Shown piece after piece: positions 1 to 10,429 of a DNA stretch of 64,000 bases. Position numbers and translations under genes: made by a program. The number at the start of each line of letters is the position of its first letter. The first letter of the stretch is position 1. The notes under the pieces are model-generated. The model was not told the DNA's origin, did no database searches, and saw only the letters and a program-made list of their open reading frames with translations. Source of the stretch: Fasciolopsis buskii. Lineage: Eukaryota; Platyhelminthes; Trematoda; Plagiorchiida; Fasciolidae. The stretch is taken from contig LUCM01009396.1 of assembly GCA_008360955.1 (NCBI GenBank), forward strand, positions 202,039 through 266,038, written 5' to 3'.

Positions 1-52
1 AAAAGGATGCCGTGGCAGCCAACACACGAAACACAGCCTAACTGTGTTGCCC

Positions 53-515
53 TCATGGAACAGGGTACGCACACAGCTCTTTAAGTGGTAGGTTGGATGG
101 CTGCTTTTGAAATTGAGTATGCGGTCCGTCATCATCGGTTCTTTGTGGACGGTTGTCTCTATGCTCCCGTTTGGTTGCCTCATAATTAGTACGTCGAGAA
201 ACGGTGGAGCAGTCTTTTTCATCTTCCCTTGTGAATTTTACGCTGGCACCATCGTTTTTAGGTGTTGATGAAATTTGTCCATTTCTGATTTTTCTAACAA
301 GCGTATCATCAACATATCGGATCCACAAGCGTGGGCGGTTTGTTTCGAATGCCTCTGTCTCGAAATGTTTTATGGTTGCGTCTGCTAGCAAGCCTGATAG
401 TGGTGATCCCATGGGCGTTCCTCTTATGTGTTTATATGCCGCCTCATTGAACTGTAGATGTTTCTATGCGCAATTCTATCAAATTCATTATATCGTTGTA
501 GAGATCGCTGTTCTA
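53..515 (-). mobile_element. Penelope-like element, reverse transcriptase fragment
   Basis: Minus-strand open frame from 412 to 53 begins MGSPLSGLLAD and continues to IRYVDDTLV. This is the RT signature of Penelope-like elements: the MGSPLSGLLA block followed by the YVDD catalytic box. Upstream, at 515-412 in another frame, is an RT-like stretch ending HIRGTPMGSPLSG, so the coding sequence extends to about 515. After the YVDD box the long frame is no longer the RT frame: a PFLDVLIMRQ thumb-region motif (about 210-180) appears in a shifted frame and runs to about position 1. At least two frameshifts are present, so this is a dead internal fragment. Such elements encode a telomerase-like RT plus a GIY-YIG nuclease; only RT is visible here. 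The family call is firm; the boundaries are approximate. Confidence 0.8.
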
Positions 516-550
516 TTATATATATATATATATCTATATATATATATATA
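516..550. repeat. (TA)n microsatellite
   Basis: About 35 nt of alternating TA with one TC interruption. It sits exactly between the Penelope-like RT fragment on its left and a minus-strand LINE 3' end on its right, where it occupies the position of the LINE tail. Confidence 0.9.
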
Positions 551-892
551 CGATACACTGGCTTGAAAACAAGCATGGTGCCAACATGTCAGTGGGACTG
601 CATCGAGGGGGACAAAGGAAAGAGGGGAAATAAGCTGTAAAAAAATAGGTGTTTTGTGTTTACAGCGTAAACATATTGTGATTCTATGGTTTTTTTTAAT
701 TATTTCTGGGAGGAATGAGTTCAACAGACAAGCCACACAGAATTCCTGCCACTGACTTCGATTCTGAGCCACATCGCTCAGCGTCTCTAACCAATAACTA
801 TCCTCATTTCTTGGACTCCAACCAGTAAGGCGAGAAGGACCAACCGAAGCCAAAGCCGAAGATGACTTCTTTATACCTCTAAGCAAAGTCAT
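551..892 (-). mobile_element. RTE-like LINE, extreme C-terminus and 3' UTR, (TA)n-tailed type
   Basis: Read on the minus strand from 892, the frame contains a WLETLSDVAQNRSQW-like segment, the last block of the RTE-like LINE protein seen repeatedly in this window. It is followed by a 3' region ending in a GCTTGTTTT..AAGCC..GTGTAT motif and then (TA)n. The same protein end, 3' region and tail recur on the plus strand at 47388-47694. This is therefore a short 5'-truncated insertion on the minus strand. Confidence 0.7.
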
Positions 893-916
893 AAATATGC
901 ATCTACAGAATGCAAA

Positions 917-1330
917 GTGTGGTTACAAGACTGGACGTCATCGGTCCCGGTATTGATGCTGGGTGAAGAGGAACTAACCATTATTGACAGTTTCACTAAC
1001 GTCGGCAATTGCGTGCGTGCCAGCAGGGAACTGGAGATGAGCACGCGTATATCCAAGGCTCGAGAGGTGTACCCTGGACTGAAGCGCTTGTTGCGTCAGC
1101 CTGATATTTCCTTGCAGTTGAAAGGTCGTGTGTACCATGCCACTGTGCTCAGTTATGCTGTATGGATGTGAGACATGGAGCTTCCGTGCTGAAGACGTCC
1201 ATCGCTTGGACGTTTCCGATTACCGATGTCCACGGAGTACCGCAATGATTGGATGGAGGAGCCGCATGTGTAATGTGTAGGTTGGGAATCTAGTATTGGG
1301 TGCCGATTCTGAGAACACCTTATCTCGACG
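917..1330 (+). mobile_element. RTE-like LINE, post-RT C-terminal fragment
   Basis: Plus-strand frame 917-1171 reads through LLQDW-like, a SF.NVGNCV segment (usually DRFTYLGSC), RISKAREVYPGLKRL and LKGRVYHATVLSYA. This order is diagnostic of the region after the RT catalytic core in trematode RTE-like LINEs. The usual YGCETW continuation is found in another frame at 1160-1180 (ETWSFRAEDVHRL), so there is a frameshift near 1150. The copy fades near the IGCRF..EH remnant at 1290-1320. It is a pseudogene fragment. Confidence 0.75.
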
Positions 1331-1384
1331 TTACATTTTCCTTTCTTCAAAAAAGGATTAATAAACTGCTTCCTGCGTGAATGT

Positions 1385-1750
1385 TCACCTCATCCTCCCC
1401 CAAGTGCAGTGTCTTTTGACCATGATCCTGCGAGAGGATGTCTGATGTCTGATCGCGGCCGTGCATGCGTTGTGATCCCCACAGAGGTCTACACACCGCA
1501 AAATCCAGTTGTTGCGCAAATCGCGTACTTCGAGCATCGACTGAAGGCCTAAGAGATCCATGTCCGCCTTAACAGTGCTGCTAACCCACGTCTTCAATTG
1601 GTCACCGAGGCGATATTTTCGGGCTGATAAAGGTGACGGCAATGGGCTCCTCTTTGTTAATTCCGTCTCCGATCGGCGGAGAATATGGCTGAACCATTGT
1701 AGGCAACGTCTTCAGAGAAACGACGAAAGACGTTCGAAGTCCATAAAGTG
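1385..1750 (-). mobile_element. RTE-like LINE, C-terminal fragment
   Basis: On the minus strand an upstream frame carries a LQWFSHILRR remnant (the RWLGHVLRM equivalent). Frame 1642-1385 then contains RLGDQLKTWVS..VKADMDLLGLQS and further on DLCGDHNACTAAIR, the usual C-terminal tail of a second RTE-like subfamily. It is opposite in orientation to the neighbouring fragment at 917-1330. There is no stop-free link to an RT domain, so it is a truncated copy. Confidence 0.65.
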
Positions 1751-1754
1751 CTGA

Positions 1755-2939
1755 CACAGCGGCGTACTTCACTTTACGTGTAATGAAAAAAAGAATCTAC
1801 CCCCTATATAATTCATCATGAGACAACCTTTTTTAGTGTCACACCGCGCTATAAGGGTCTCTGTTCAACTGAACAATATCGAAACTGGAGTAAATCAGTC
1901 TTCAAAAGAAGTACAAACTTACTACAAAACAGAAGAGCGATAAAAAAAATCATGGAGGAACAGAGAGGTAGTGCTGATTTTGACAACGACTGATATGGTC
2001 TGATTTCTGTTGTTGCCTGGCAGGATCTATTGGCTAGAATAAAAAAGAACAGGAGAATGTAGACAACGAGATTCCAAATGAAGGAACACCAGTGACTAAA
2101 TCACAGCGGCGCCACTCAACATCTCCAAACATGGAGTGGAAAAACTCTGTAGATTCGAATCCCGTAACCTACGTAGGATCACTGGGGTTAGTTCACTAAT
2201 AAAAGCTTTCATAACATTTTGCTTTCTTATGGGCAAACCACTTATTTAAGATGACAGCGTACATCAAAGGCTTAAGGTATGTTCCTTCTAAAGAGCGCCG
2301 GGGTGCTCCAAGAGTCGTCACAAGACCTGTTATGCTACGATGAATAGAAAGGCAGTAGTGAGTGAAATGATAATTTAAGATGGGATTTTATGCAAAAACC
2401 CCAGCTTAATGATGTTTTTTCCACCCAAGACATCCTGAACGGATGAAACTGATCTTCATTACCAATCCCTTTCGTACAAAATGATCAAGGACGGCAGTGA
2501 ATATCAGAAAAGCGGGAAGGCCAATGAATGGTTAGCCGTTGTAATCGATTGGGCAAATTCGAAAAGTCACTAGGCTAAACTGTTTTGCGGGCATTAACCA
2601 CCTAGAAACTAAATTAACTTTCTACTACACGCCTTATGCATGAAGGAGTGGGAGCGCCACAACCCACATGCCTAACGGCCCACTACACGGGGGTAAGGTG
2701 AACTGGCAACCATGGCATCGAAACGCGGAGTAGCATGGAACCACCTAAGACGGATACGGCTAGGAGCTGGGCGACAGCGAATCCCTGTCTACCGCCAATG
2801 ATCGATGAGTCTGCGATTTCAATCCCTAACATTGTTGGGGTGACAGATTTTTGAGTCATTTGATCATCATCACGTCCTAACTTAACAGCTCAAGAAAAAA
2901 ATAAGCGTTCTATCCGAATGAAAACATTAAGATAACTAC
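1755..2939. other. Unassigned; probably within NARS1 intron 2
   Basis: No further exon of the asparaginyl-tRNA synthetase gene and no recognisable element protein could be read here on either strand. Short tRNA-B-box-like strings (for example near 2152) lack an accompanying A box or cloverleaf. Confidence 0.4.
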
Positions 2940-3184
2940 CTCTTTCGTCGCTTTTTCTTTCTCAGCTTTCTTCATTTCGGCGGTGTAGATCTTCATGGTC
3001 TTCTTTAATTTAGTCTTTGAAACTAGGTCCCATTTTTCATCACCAGCGCCGTCAACCCAGATCCGAGTATCGGCTTCTACTTTTCCATGCAAGCGAATCA
3101 AGGCTTGTAGCACGGTCCTGAGGGGTGAGTCGACAGTCCCCTTGCCAGTGTTATCGCATCCTTGTTTTTCCGACGTGTATATCT
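2940..3184 (-). CDS. NARS1: NARS1 exon 2 (AsnRS N-terminal extension)
   Basis: 245 nt exon, entered in phase 1 after a TTCTGTATTTTCAG acceptor and left in phase 0 before GTAGTT. It encodes the family-specific extension, with a conserved W in KWDLVSKTKL and a charged coiled-coil-like helix at its end. No stop or frameshift occurs, so it appears functional. Confidence 0.9.
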
Positions 3185-3419
3185 CTGAAAATACAGAAGG
3201 AACAAATAACCACACTTTATAAGACTGAATCATAGTCAGCAAGTATACAGAACCGTGCGACCACTCAACGTAAACCAACATCCGGTCCAAATAATTATAC
3301 AACAAACCGTGAAGTTAATCTAATCCATTGAGTGATTAATTAGATTATTTTGCATCCGTCGATAACTCGTCCTTATGCACTACAACTGAGCAAGATTCAC
3401 CTAAGCTTTTGCTTTCCAT
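2940..3419 (-). CDS. NARS1: Asparaginyl-tRNA synthetase, cytoplasmic, first two coding exons (partial)
   Basis: Two minus-strand exons, 3419-3401 and 3184-2940, splice in phase to give 88 residues beginning MESKSLEIYTSEKQG. The N-terminal extension typical of animal cytoplasmic AsnRS is readily recognised: the EIYTSEKQGCDNTGKGT block, then RIWVDG..DEKWDLVSKTKLKK, then a lysine/glutamate-rich helix ending KKAEKEKATKE. The enzyme attaches asparagine to tRNA-Asn in the cytosol. The OB-fold and class II catalytic core are not in the window and should lie to the left. Intron 1 (3400-3185) has a GTGAAT donor and a TATTTTCAG acceptor; the second donor at 2939 is GTAGTT. The Met was chosen because it alone provides a short in-phase first exon ending in G. 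The exon 2 identification is strong; the exon 1 choice is an inference. Confidence 0.85.
3401..3419 (-). CDS. NARS1: NARS1 exon 1 (19 nt coding micro-exon)
   Basis: ATG at 3419 encodes MESKSL plus one base (G), followed by a GTGAAT donor at 3400. The single leftover base combines with AG at the start of exon 2 to make the glutamate codon of EIYTSE. The length and reading fit the short first exon expected before this block; no other in-phase ATG with a donor was seen nearby. Confidence 0.6.
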
Positions 3420-3974
3420 ATATCTTTCATTATAGGCTTCATGGATGTGTAGTGGAAAGGGACTCCTCTTAGCTGCCAGGGTTCACTACATGGTGAAAAA
3501 CAGCAACCATAGCCTTGAAACTTGGAGTGGGATGTTCAGTTCCACTCAGTGTGGACAAACATCACCAAGGGCTCCGGTTCCTGTTGCTATCTCGGCATCA
3601 ACTGTTCCGAGGGGAAAAAAACAAGGAATAATCAATTGTCGACTGCAGAACAGTAATTTGAAGTACTGTACAGAAGAACAAAGGTTTCAAATGCAAGAAC
3701 GTCACTGAATACAGCACTGAGCCACACCACCTATTGTCTCCAGCCACTGCTCCTGGTGGACCCCAACCCGGTGGTCTAACCTAACCAACACAAGCCAGTC
3801 TACTGGTTAAAGCTTCATACTTCTTTCGATGTCATCGACTAGCCACACCGAAACCATCATCTAGCCATTACTTGGCTCGAATAACAGGGTACAACGAGCC
3901 AAGCGTACTGCGGGTACGCGCAAAACGCCCCCTGCTCTGATTTAGCGCCTGTTCTAAAGAATGAACCCTGGGAC

Positions 3975-4271
3975 TCAATATCTAACCCCTAAACTCTGAG
4001 TTATTGACAAAATTTTCCTACTAAATTCTATCAATATTATGAAGACAATGGTGTTCGCATATCTTCTGCTCTCAGTGGGATTGTAGAGCAATGCCGACCT
4101 CAGCGCAGCCATGTACACTCGACCTTTGATCGATAACCGGATGTCACGTCGACGACATAGATGGCTGCATTTAGCAAATTCCAATCCAGCCTTCTGTATG
4201 TGTGAACATACCTCATCCAATATGCGATCATCAGGTGAGGTACAACTACCCAGATAACTAAATCCACTCAC
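3975..4271 (-). pseudogene. LINE post-RT C-terminal block
   Basis: Frame begins at SGFSYLGSCTSPDDRILDEV and proceeds through HIQKAGLEFAKCSHLCRRRDIRLSIKGRVY and AALRSALLY. This matches, motif by motif, the fragments at 917-1171 and 4430-4750 in 44 kb coordinates (44300-44750). Upstream in the same orientation at about 4400 are remnants of LFGMRFAPPKFEMLL. It belongs to the same insertion as the endonuclease at 5013-6023. Confidence 0.7.
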
Positions 4272-4451
4272 CCCACCCAGCTGTTACCCCGCAAGAACAA
4301 GGTTCGGGTTTGAGCCTACTCGGCCCTACAACAGCATTTCAAACTTCGGAGGTGCAAAACGCATACCAAATAAGTCCGCACTACCGTCCAGCTGATCTAG
4401 AATAGTCTGTAACTTACTGCAATCTTTACTCGGTAGTATGACATCGTCCAC

Positions 4452-4865
4452 TTACTCCAAGTAATACAGATTGCTGCCTGACCGAATACATAAGAATAGG
4501 GCTATCTCCATAGCCACCTCGAAGACAAGGTTAAAAAAGAAAGGTAAAAGGGAGCAACGCTGAGGAAAAACAATTCTCGTGGTGAACTCGGGCGAAAAAT
4601 CGCCATAAGCTCGAACTCGGCTTCGGTTGCCAGCATACAGAGACTGAATGTGTGAAAGGAATTTCTCTGGAACACCCATCCATGAAAGGCAGCGCTCAAG
4701 AGCTGCAAAGCAGACTGAGTACAACGCCACTTTCGAATCAGGAAACAGAAAACTGACCCTGAAAGTGCTCTGCCCAACGGTCCAGTCTTTCCTGTCTATC
4801 ATGAATGAGCTCTCCATTCCTATCGCACACGACTTCACTAACCGAAGTTCGCCGTTTTCGCCCAC
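4452..4865 (-). pseudogene. LINE reverse transcriptase fragment
   Basis: The frame contains GVPEKFLSHIQSLYAGN, SRVRAYGDFSPEFTT and a corrupted RQGC box (FPQRCSLLPFFFNLVFE). The upstream LDLKAAFDSVDR block is missing and the YADD box region (about 4450-4420) is degenerate, reading YLEWVDDVI. The RT is therefore non-functional. Parallel copies are at 46126-46494 and 54450-54710. Confidence 0.75.
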
Positions 4866-5012
4866 CGCTATCGCGTATAAGCTAAAACAATCTTCGACTG
4901 TTACCTGAAGCGGATGCCGCTTTCATCTCTTCGGCTAACTTAACCCACCAGTTTTCGCGGTCATTCTTAAGCCTTATCGTCAACTGACGCTGCAGCTATC
5001 GACGCATCTTAT

Positions 5013-6023
5013 TCATTTCCTTGCAGTTAGGCAGCTGGCGTTTCGCTCCATTAGAACCAACGACCCTTGCGAGATCCAGTGTCTTTGATGAACACTAAAT
5101 CTAGGACCACAGGTGAAATCTGCTGCCAAATGCACAGCCTGCTTAATTTGATCCCACTGATCGTCTACATTGATGCTCGTCGAAGTTCTTAATTCCTCGG
5201 ACAGTTTCTGCTCATAGCTGTTGCGAACAGCCGAATCAGACAAACGTTCGACAGCCAAACGCGTTTGTGGCTTGCGTCGATGGCCATTCAGCCGTAGCAG
5301 AAATCGCATTAAAACTAACGCATGGTCCGATTCCACGTACGTGATCCAGTATGATCTACAGTTCTGGACAGAACCAAGCCAACGGTAGCTAACTGCGATA
5401 TGGTCAATCTGACTCAGAGCACCTGTCGAATTAGAGCGCCATGTCACAGTGCGACGTGAATTGTGTCGAGAATTCGTACTACATAGGAATAAATGATTAT
5501 CTGCACAGAATTGGAGAAGTCTTTCCCCGTTGTCTGTTCGCTGTGCAGGCAAGGCGCATCGCCCACCTAAACAGGACTCCGATGCACTCAGTTTTCCAAT
5601 TTGTCCATTAAAATCACCTGCTACCACTACAATGTCAGAGCATTTGCTCTTCCGAACAAGAGTGACGAGGTCATCGTAAAACTCGTTTTTCTCCATGTCA
5701 GTGCTGCAGTCTGTTGGAGCGTATGCCTAGATAACAAATAAACTGCGCTTAACACTACTATCCTTTCGGACACCAACTGATCCTTGCAGTCTCATGGCAC
5801 ACAAGCGACTGTCGACTGGGATCCGGTCTAAAAGGGCCGCTTCAGCCTTCTCACTCAAGACTATTCCTACACCACGTTGACCCACAGTTTGAGCTGCTTC
5901 GTCTCCTGAAGTGCGAAGAAAATATCTTGACGAGACATTAGGCACAGTCAGTTGAATTACTCTACTCGAATCCTGAATTCGTGTTTCACTCACACAGCAG
6001 ACATCAATCGAAAGTGAGTCCAC
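5013..6023 (-). pseudogene. LINE APE-like endonuclease domain, one in-frame stop
   Basis: Frames 6023-5727 and 5696-5013 are the same phase, interrupted by a single TAG at about 5728. Visible motifs are VCCVSETRIQD near the start (the catalytic Glu of the SETR/TETR motif), VVVAGDFNGQIG, QIDHIAVSYRW and ESDHALVL, the active-site Asn, Asp and His blocks of the EEP fold. This enzyme nicks target DNA to prime reverse transcription. Apart from the stop and the split from RT it is the best-preserved nuclease domain in the window. Confidence 0.85.
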
Positions 6024-6088
6024 TGTCCACTATCAGAGCCAAACACGCCTGTTGGCCAGCCTACATTAAAGTGCGCACACTGAAGGAA

Positions 6089-6440
6089 TCGAGATTCAGA
6101 GGCTGACGAGGCTTGAGAAAACGTGGGCTAGTAGACTGAAAACCACCTACTACAGTATTTGACAGTGAACCGTTGTGAGCATCGGGCGTGTTATCAGTGG
6201 GGATACTACGGGTAGACAGAAGCGGCAAAGAGATTCGGTTGGAGATAGAAAAGACAGGTTGAATAAAAGATTCAGAGACCGACGAGGCTTTTGAAAATGT
6301 GATCCAGTAGACTGAAAGCGGCCTGCTACACTACTTAACAATGAACATTTGCGACTATCGTGTTTGTTAACAATGGGGACATTATGGGTAGGCAGAGCGA
6401 GCAGAGATTTGGTTGGAGACAGAAGGGACAGGTAGAGGAG
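6089..6440. repeat. Two-copy tandem repeat, about 180 bp period, next to a LINE 5' end
   Basis: The block starting GATTCAGAGGCTGACGAGGC near 6089 recurs, diverged, near 6269, and its later part (TTGGTTGGAGA..AGA..GACAGGT) recurs near 6220 and 6405. The repeats directly precede, in element orientation, the endonuclease frame that starts at 6023. They look like duplicated 5' UTR monomers of the LINE. Confidence 0.65.
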
Positions 6441-6539
6441 AGAGGAACAAACAAAAGCGAGCTCAAACCAAAGCATGACCTGAGCCCACAGGTGTGAGCC
6501 AGAATGACCGGCAGTTCTCGACTGGTCTACACCACCGGT

Positions 6540-6910
6540 GGTTGATGGCAATGTAATCAATCTGAGTCAAACGGTGTGATGGCGAAGGGGGCGCCAGCTA
6601 TGCCAACACCCGAAGTTGATGTTCGCCAGAAACAGCCTGCGGTCAGATGAAACGACCTCCTTTGTCATTCCGATAGACTAGGACGGAAAACCAGCCTCCT
6701 TTAAGTAGCCAAGTCAGGCGATAAAATCACCAGTAACGACCGCAACGTTTGTTGAACGCACATTTCGGAGTAAACGAGATAACTTTGGGCAGAGCTCATC
6801 TTCGACCCAGGTGAGCTGCAAAGAGTGGGCACATATTCAGACACGACAAACGAACAACGGTGCCCAAACTGACATGTACATAACCGTCCAACTAAACTGC
6901 ACACAAACGG
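6540..6910 (-). mobile_element. LINE endonuclease fragment
   Basis: On the minus strand, short in-frame islands match the endonuclease seen at 5013-6023: VAVVTGDF near 6740, a ..RRLFLANINFGC-like island near 6640 and a RLRQIDYIAINH-like segment near 6560. Frameshifts separate the islands. It lies immediately upstream of the 180-bp repeats, in the same orientation, and is a second, older copy. Confidence 0.55.
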
Positions 6911-7849
6911 ATGTTAGCTGGTATCCGGCGTGATAGTGCACGTTCTGCTCGTCTGCTCAGAGCGATCCAACTACCGGCCTGACAGCAAGCACTTCAAACC
7001 GCATCACCGGACCCACGAAGAGTGAAGTAAAAGAATTAAGTTGCCTCTGGACCATGAAGCATGATCACGGAAGTGCAATCTTGTATGTTTCGAAGACCGC
7101 ATTTTTGAAAGTTTTAAGTTCTATCTAGGGAAGCTTATTGTCTTATTTGGATGGGCGTACAGATATTGGTTACACCAGATAAATTCGTCGAGCCGCAATT
7201 GTTCGTGGTCCCTACATAGCAGGAACGGAAGTTAGAAAGGTCTCCTGTATAGAGGATACTGTAAGTATTCAGGCGATCAATACTTCGCGGCTGCCCACAC
7301 CGCACAATGGGGGTGGCACGGAATTCCATAACTGACCAATAGGCCAGGCGTGGCAACGAGCCATGTGACAGCAGATTTCCGAGGTAGTCGGCTGATGTAG
7401 GATTCGAATTTCTATCCGATTCAGAGTGGGAGATGTCTAATCTGACTGAAAACAACCAATTAGTCCATGACCAAAATCACGCTAATTTTTTGTGCTTGGT
7501 TTGACGTGGATCCTGAATCGATGTGCGTCGGTTAAATTGGAAGACTTGATTACATAACATTCAGCGGAAAAGAAGTCGGTTATATATTACGGTCGTTTTT
7601 ATTTTAGAATTTCGTTAGTTAAGAATTACATTTCCCTCAACTATGTTTCTTATTTAACTGTGTCCCGGGTCCCAGTCAAACAAACAGGTGCACCCTCACT
7701 AAAAAACAAAGAGCTATTGTATCCATCGGGATGGCATCAACGCAACAACCAAATGATGGATCTCCAGTCTACAACGTGATTTTCTTCAATACAGCACACC
7801 GATAGAAAGAATACCCATTATGCAGGCTCAATTTATCTAATACCGTATA
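6911..7849. other. Unassigned
   Basis: Contains a 106-codon minus-strand frame (7455-7135) with no motif I recognise. No splice-bounded exon or element protein was seen. Confidence 0.3.
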
Positions 7850-8640
7850 CGAACCGCTGTCCGCACCTTCAGCCAAGTGCAGCTGGTTTGGGGTGCTACC
7901 TCACAGAATCACCTACTCAGACAAGGCAAGAAACCGAGTGATCAAGTTCAAGGCAACAAGTTGGACAAGTAATTAGAGAAACGGAGATTTCAAATGTGAG
8001 ATCATCACTGACTGCAATATTGAGCCATGCCATTCATTATTTCCAACCGTCGACTGGGAGGACTTTGTGGACCGCAAATCCGCAGTCAGACCAGATCTAC
8101 ACAAGCTAGTCCATAATATTTGCGATGTCAACGACTGGCCACCTGGTTAGGACAACAGTGAACAACGAGGCAGTTATTTCATGAGCATGCACAAAACCTG
8201 CCCAATCATTTTAATCTGCTCAGTCACTGCCTCCTCTAAAGAGTGAACCCGAGGACTCAGTACGTTACCCCGAGCCTCTGCGTTAGCGGGGAAATCCTTC
8301 CACCATATTACGAAGACAACGGTTTTCAAACGCCGAAAGTCTATGCACATCTGCTCTCGACGGCCATGTTTTGCAGCCGTATATAAGAACCATCATTATC
8401 TTTGTTCAGCGGTAAACAGCAAGACAGGCCCCACTAACCACTGCCTTTTCCCCAAAGTTACGTGCACGTATAAAAAGGGTGAATATGCAAGGGAAAAAGG
8501 TAATGGACCTACACATGCGAGAAAAGAAAAGAATACCACGCTAGACAACACATGGAACACACTCTAACCGTATAAATGCAATTATTCAATCATCCTGATT
8601 GAACAGAAAATGATAACACGATCGCCACTCCCCAACTTTG
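7850..8640 (-). mobile_element. RTE-like LINE 3' end, two 3' modules
   Basis: 7850-8395 matches 3430-4090 at the DNA level over several islands (for example GTGAACCC.GGACTCA and TTACGAAGACAACGGT), so it is a second copy of the same LINE 3' region. Directly beyond it, 8395-8640 is the reverse complement of the dispersed 3' UTR unit found at 39700-39960 and 47090-47340, including the CTCTTTTTATA and CCGTGTGTTG landmarks. There is no intact coding sequence. Confidence 0.65.
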
Positions 8641-8839
8641 GGTATACCCGACCTCTGGTCGGTCGGTACCACGGATGCATCAAACCGCTAAACGTCAACT
8701 GAGCCTTTTCCTACACACGTAGAAACGTGGCATGATATACAACCATCTGGTCAGATGCGATTACGCAGATAATCGAACCTGTTTACCTCACCTTATTCTT
8801 CCCTTGGAAGAGCCAATCAACTCCTCCAACAGCAGAGTG

Positions 8840-8920
8840 ACTACGAATTCCAACCAAAGGCTTTGGTTCTGACAAGAGCCTTGCTAAAGGCGCGGAAGCC
8901 ATCGCATCGCGTCACAGTGC
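8840..8920 (-). repeat. Fragment of the LINE 5'/leader module
   Basis: The string around TCCAACCAAAGGCTTTGGTTCTGACAAG is the reverse complement of the end of the leader module at 39395-39425. It is the minus-strand relative of the modules at 39133, 43757 and 52946. Confidence 0.5.
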
Positions 8921-10429
8921 AGTCGCACTGCGAGTGCATCACATGACCACCATACAGTCTCAAATCTTGACCTTTTTATCTGTTTACATAGGAAGTCGTA
9001 AAAAACCTTAGAAAAGCACACCCGAATTGTTTGCCACCACTCCTGGTAATAGGCCTAACCGCATGCACTAATCAGGAATGTCCACACGGTAAAGAAGCCA
9101 AAAATGCCCACCTTGGGGGTTAAGCACTTAGAGTGGACGCATAGAGGCTGATTTGCATGTATCAATGTGTAAATAAAACTCGTTTAATCCAATCGGATGC
9201 AGATTCATACCCTAAAAGATCATAACCATGTTCCACCGCGGACTATTTTTCGTCCCCATATGGAAGTACTTTTGGATTAAACAGCTGTTGAGTGGGGACT
9301 ATTTTGCTACTTGTGATTCATTGCTTTACGCTGGCGTTATTTCAACGCAATGACCATTCCACTGTCTGCATGTATTTTGCGGATACGATCGCACCTTATA
9401 TTGTGCCTCGAGGCGCAACGTACGTACGTACCCGGATCAAAAGTCTTGCTCCATTTCACTGATAAAGAAAGCCTCAAGACCAAAGAGAAAAAGTAGTGGG
9501 AAAAATAAAGATGAAGAGAATTTCCGTTGGTCTGCAAAAGTAACGGACAACGATAACTAAGAGCTGCAGTTTGAAAAAAATTAAAACTTAAGTTCCATGT
9601 CAATCATCACCTCAATTCGGGCACCATACCCGAAATGGTTGCAATCTCATACAAGAGATTTTCGATTTCTGTAAAAGGACGAAATTAAGCTGCGCTTTTG
9701 AGACCAAAATGCTCAGCCCACAGTGTTTGCTTGACTTAGTGAGATCCAAACGCATCCATGACCTGAATTTTCGGTCCATTCCCCAATGCGACGCTTTCAC
9801 TCATTTTTTGTGACATTTAGAAGGCATCGGTCCCCAAGTACTCCCATGCATATACAAAAGCTACGATAATTCCCAATATTTTTACTATCCGCAGTCGGCC
9901 CGCGGAAGATTCATCTACGGTACTGCATTTCCAAAGAAAAACACAGCATGACCTAGGCGCAAACAAGGCGTGAGCATAGGGCATTTGACAATGGCGACGG
10001 TAAACAACCAAACGCTCACCCTTGGTCATGCTGAATTCTAGCACGCACCACTTGAACAGGTCTTAATAGCACAACGGATTTCGGACTACCTTTGAAATCC
10101 AGTTCTAGGTCCAGTTACATTTAGCTCGCTCCAGGCGGATTGCCCGATCTCACGGTGAGATGTCCAACAGTCCACATTCTTGCACCGAAAGTCCCTTGGA
10201 TCAAGCGATGTCTTGATAACGGGAGGGTGGAAGCTCTTTCAGTTTCTACCGTGGCGTTTTGAATCTTGTATGCGATTGCAATTCCAGCTTCAGTTAGTTT
10301 ACAGGATTATGCGACGAGAAACCTGATCTCCCAGGTTCTTGCAGCGAGATCTCCTTGGATCAGATAATTCTTCGGCAACAGGAGGATAGAATTTCCCTTT
10401 ATTTCCTAAAGTAAAATTACAAATCTTGT
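8921..10429. other. Unassigned
   Basis: Several minus-strand frames of 60-90 codons (9337-9603, 9612-9800, 9817-10044) show no motif I can name. Because the flanks are LINE-derived this is probably decayed element sequence, but the sequence does not prove it. Confidence 0.3.

Larger units (their letters stand above)
3430..6023 (-). mobile_element. RTE-like LINE, longest copy on the left arm (endonuclease plus partial RT)
   Basis: Minus-strand copy with, in order, an APE-type endonuclease domain (6023-5013), a short linker, part of the RT finger/palm (4865-4452), a post-RT C-terminal block (about 4271-3975) and a 3' region (3974-3430) shared with 7850-8395. The N-terminal part of RT appears deleted: the frame jumps from the linker to ALERCLSWMGVPEKF. 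Frameshifts and stops separate the blocks, so it is inactive. It ends just upstream of the NARS1 start. Confidence 0.8.

Noticed and set aside
204..566. Plus-strand 120-codon frame
   Set aside because: It is the antisense shadow of the Penelope-like RT on the minus strand, plus TA repeat codons.
2145..2175. GATTCGAATCCCGTAACC as a tRNA T-arm
   Set aside because: It resembles a B box, but no A box, anticodon arm or acceptor stem can be folded upstream.
9413..9432. CGTACGTACGTAC palindrome as a regulatory site
   Set aside because: Too short and isolated to support a function.
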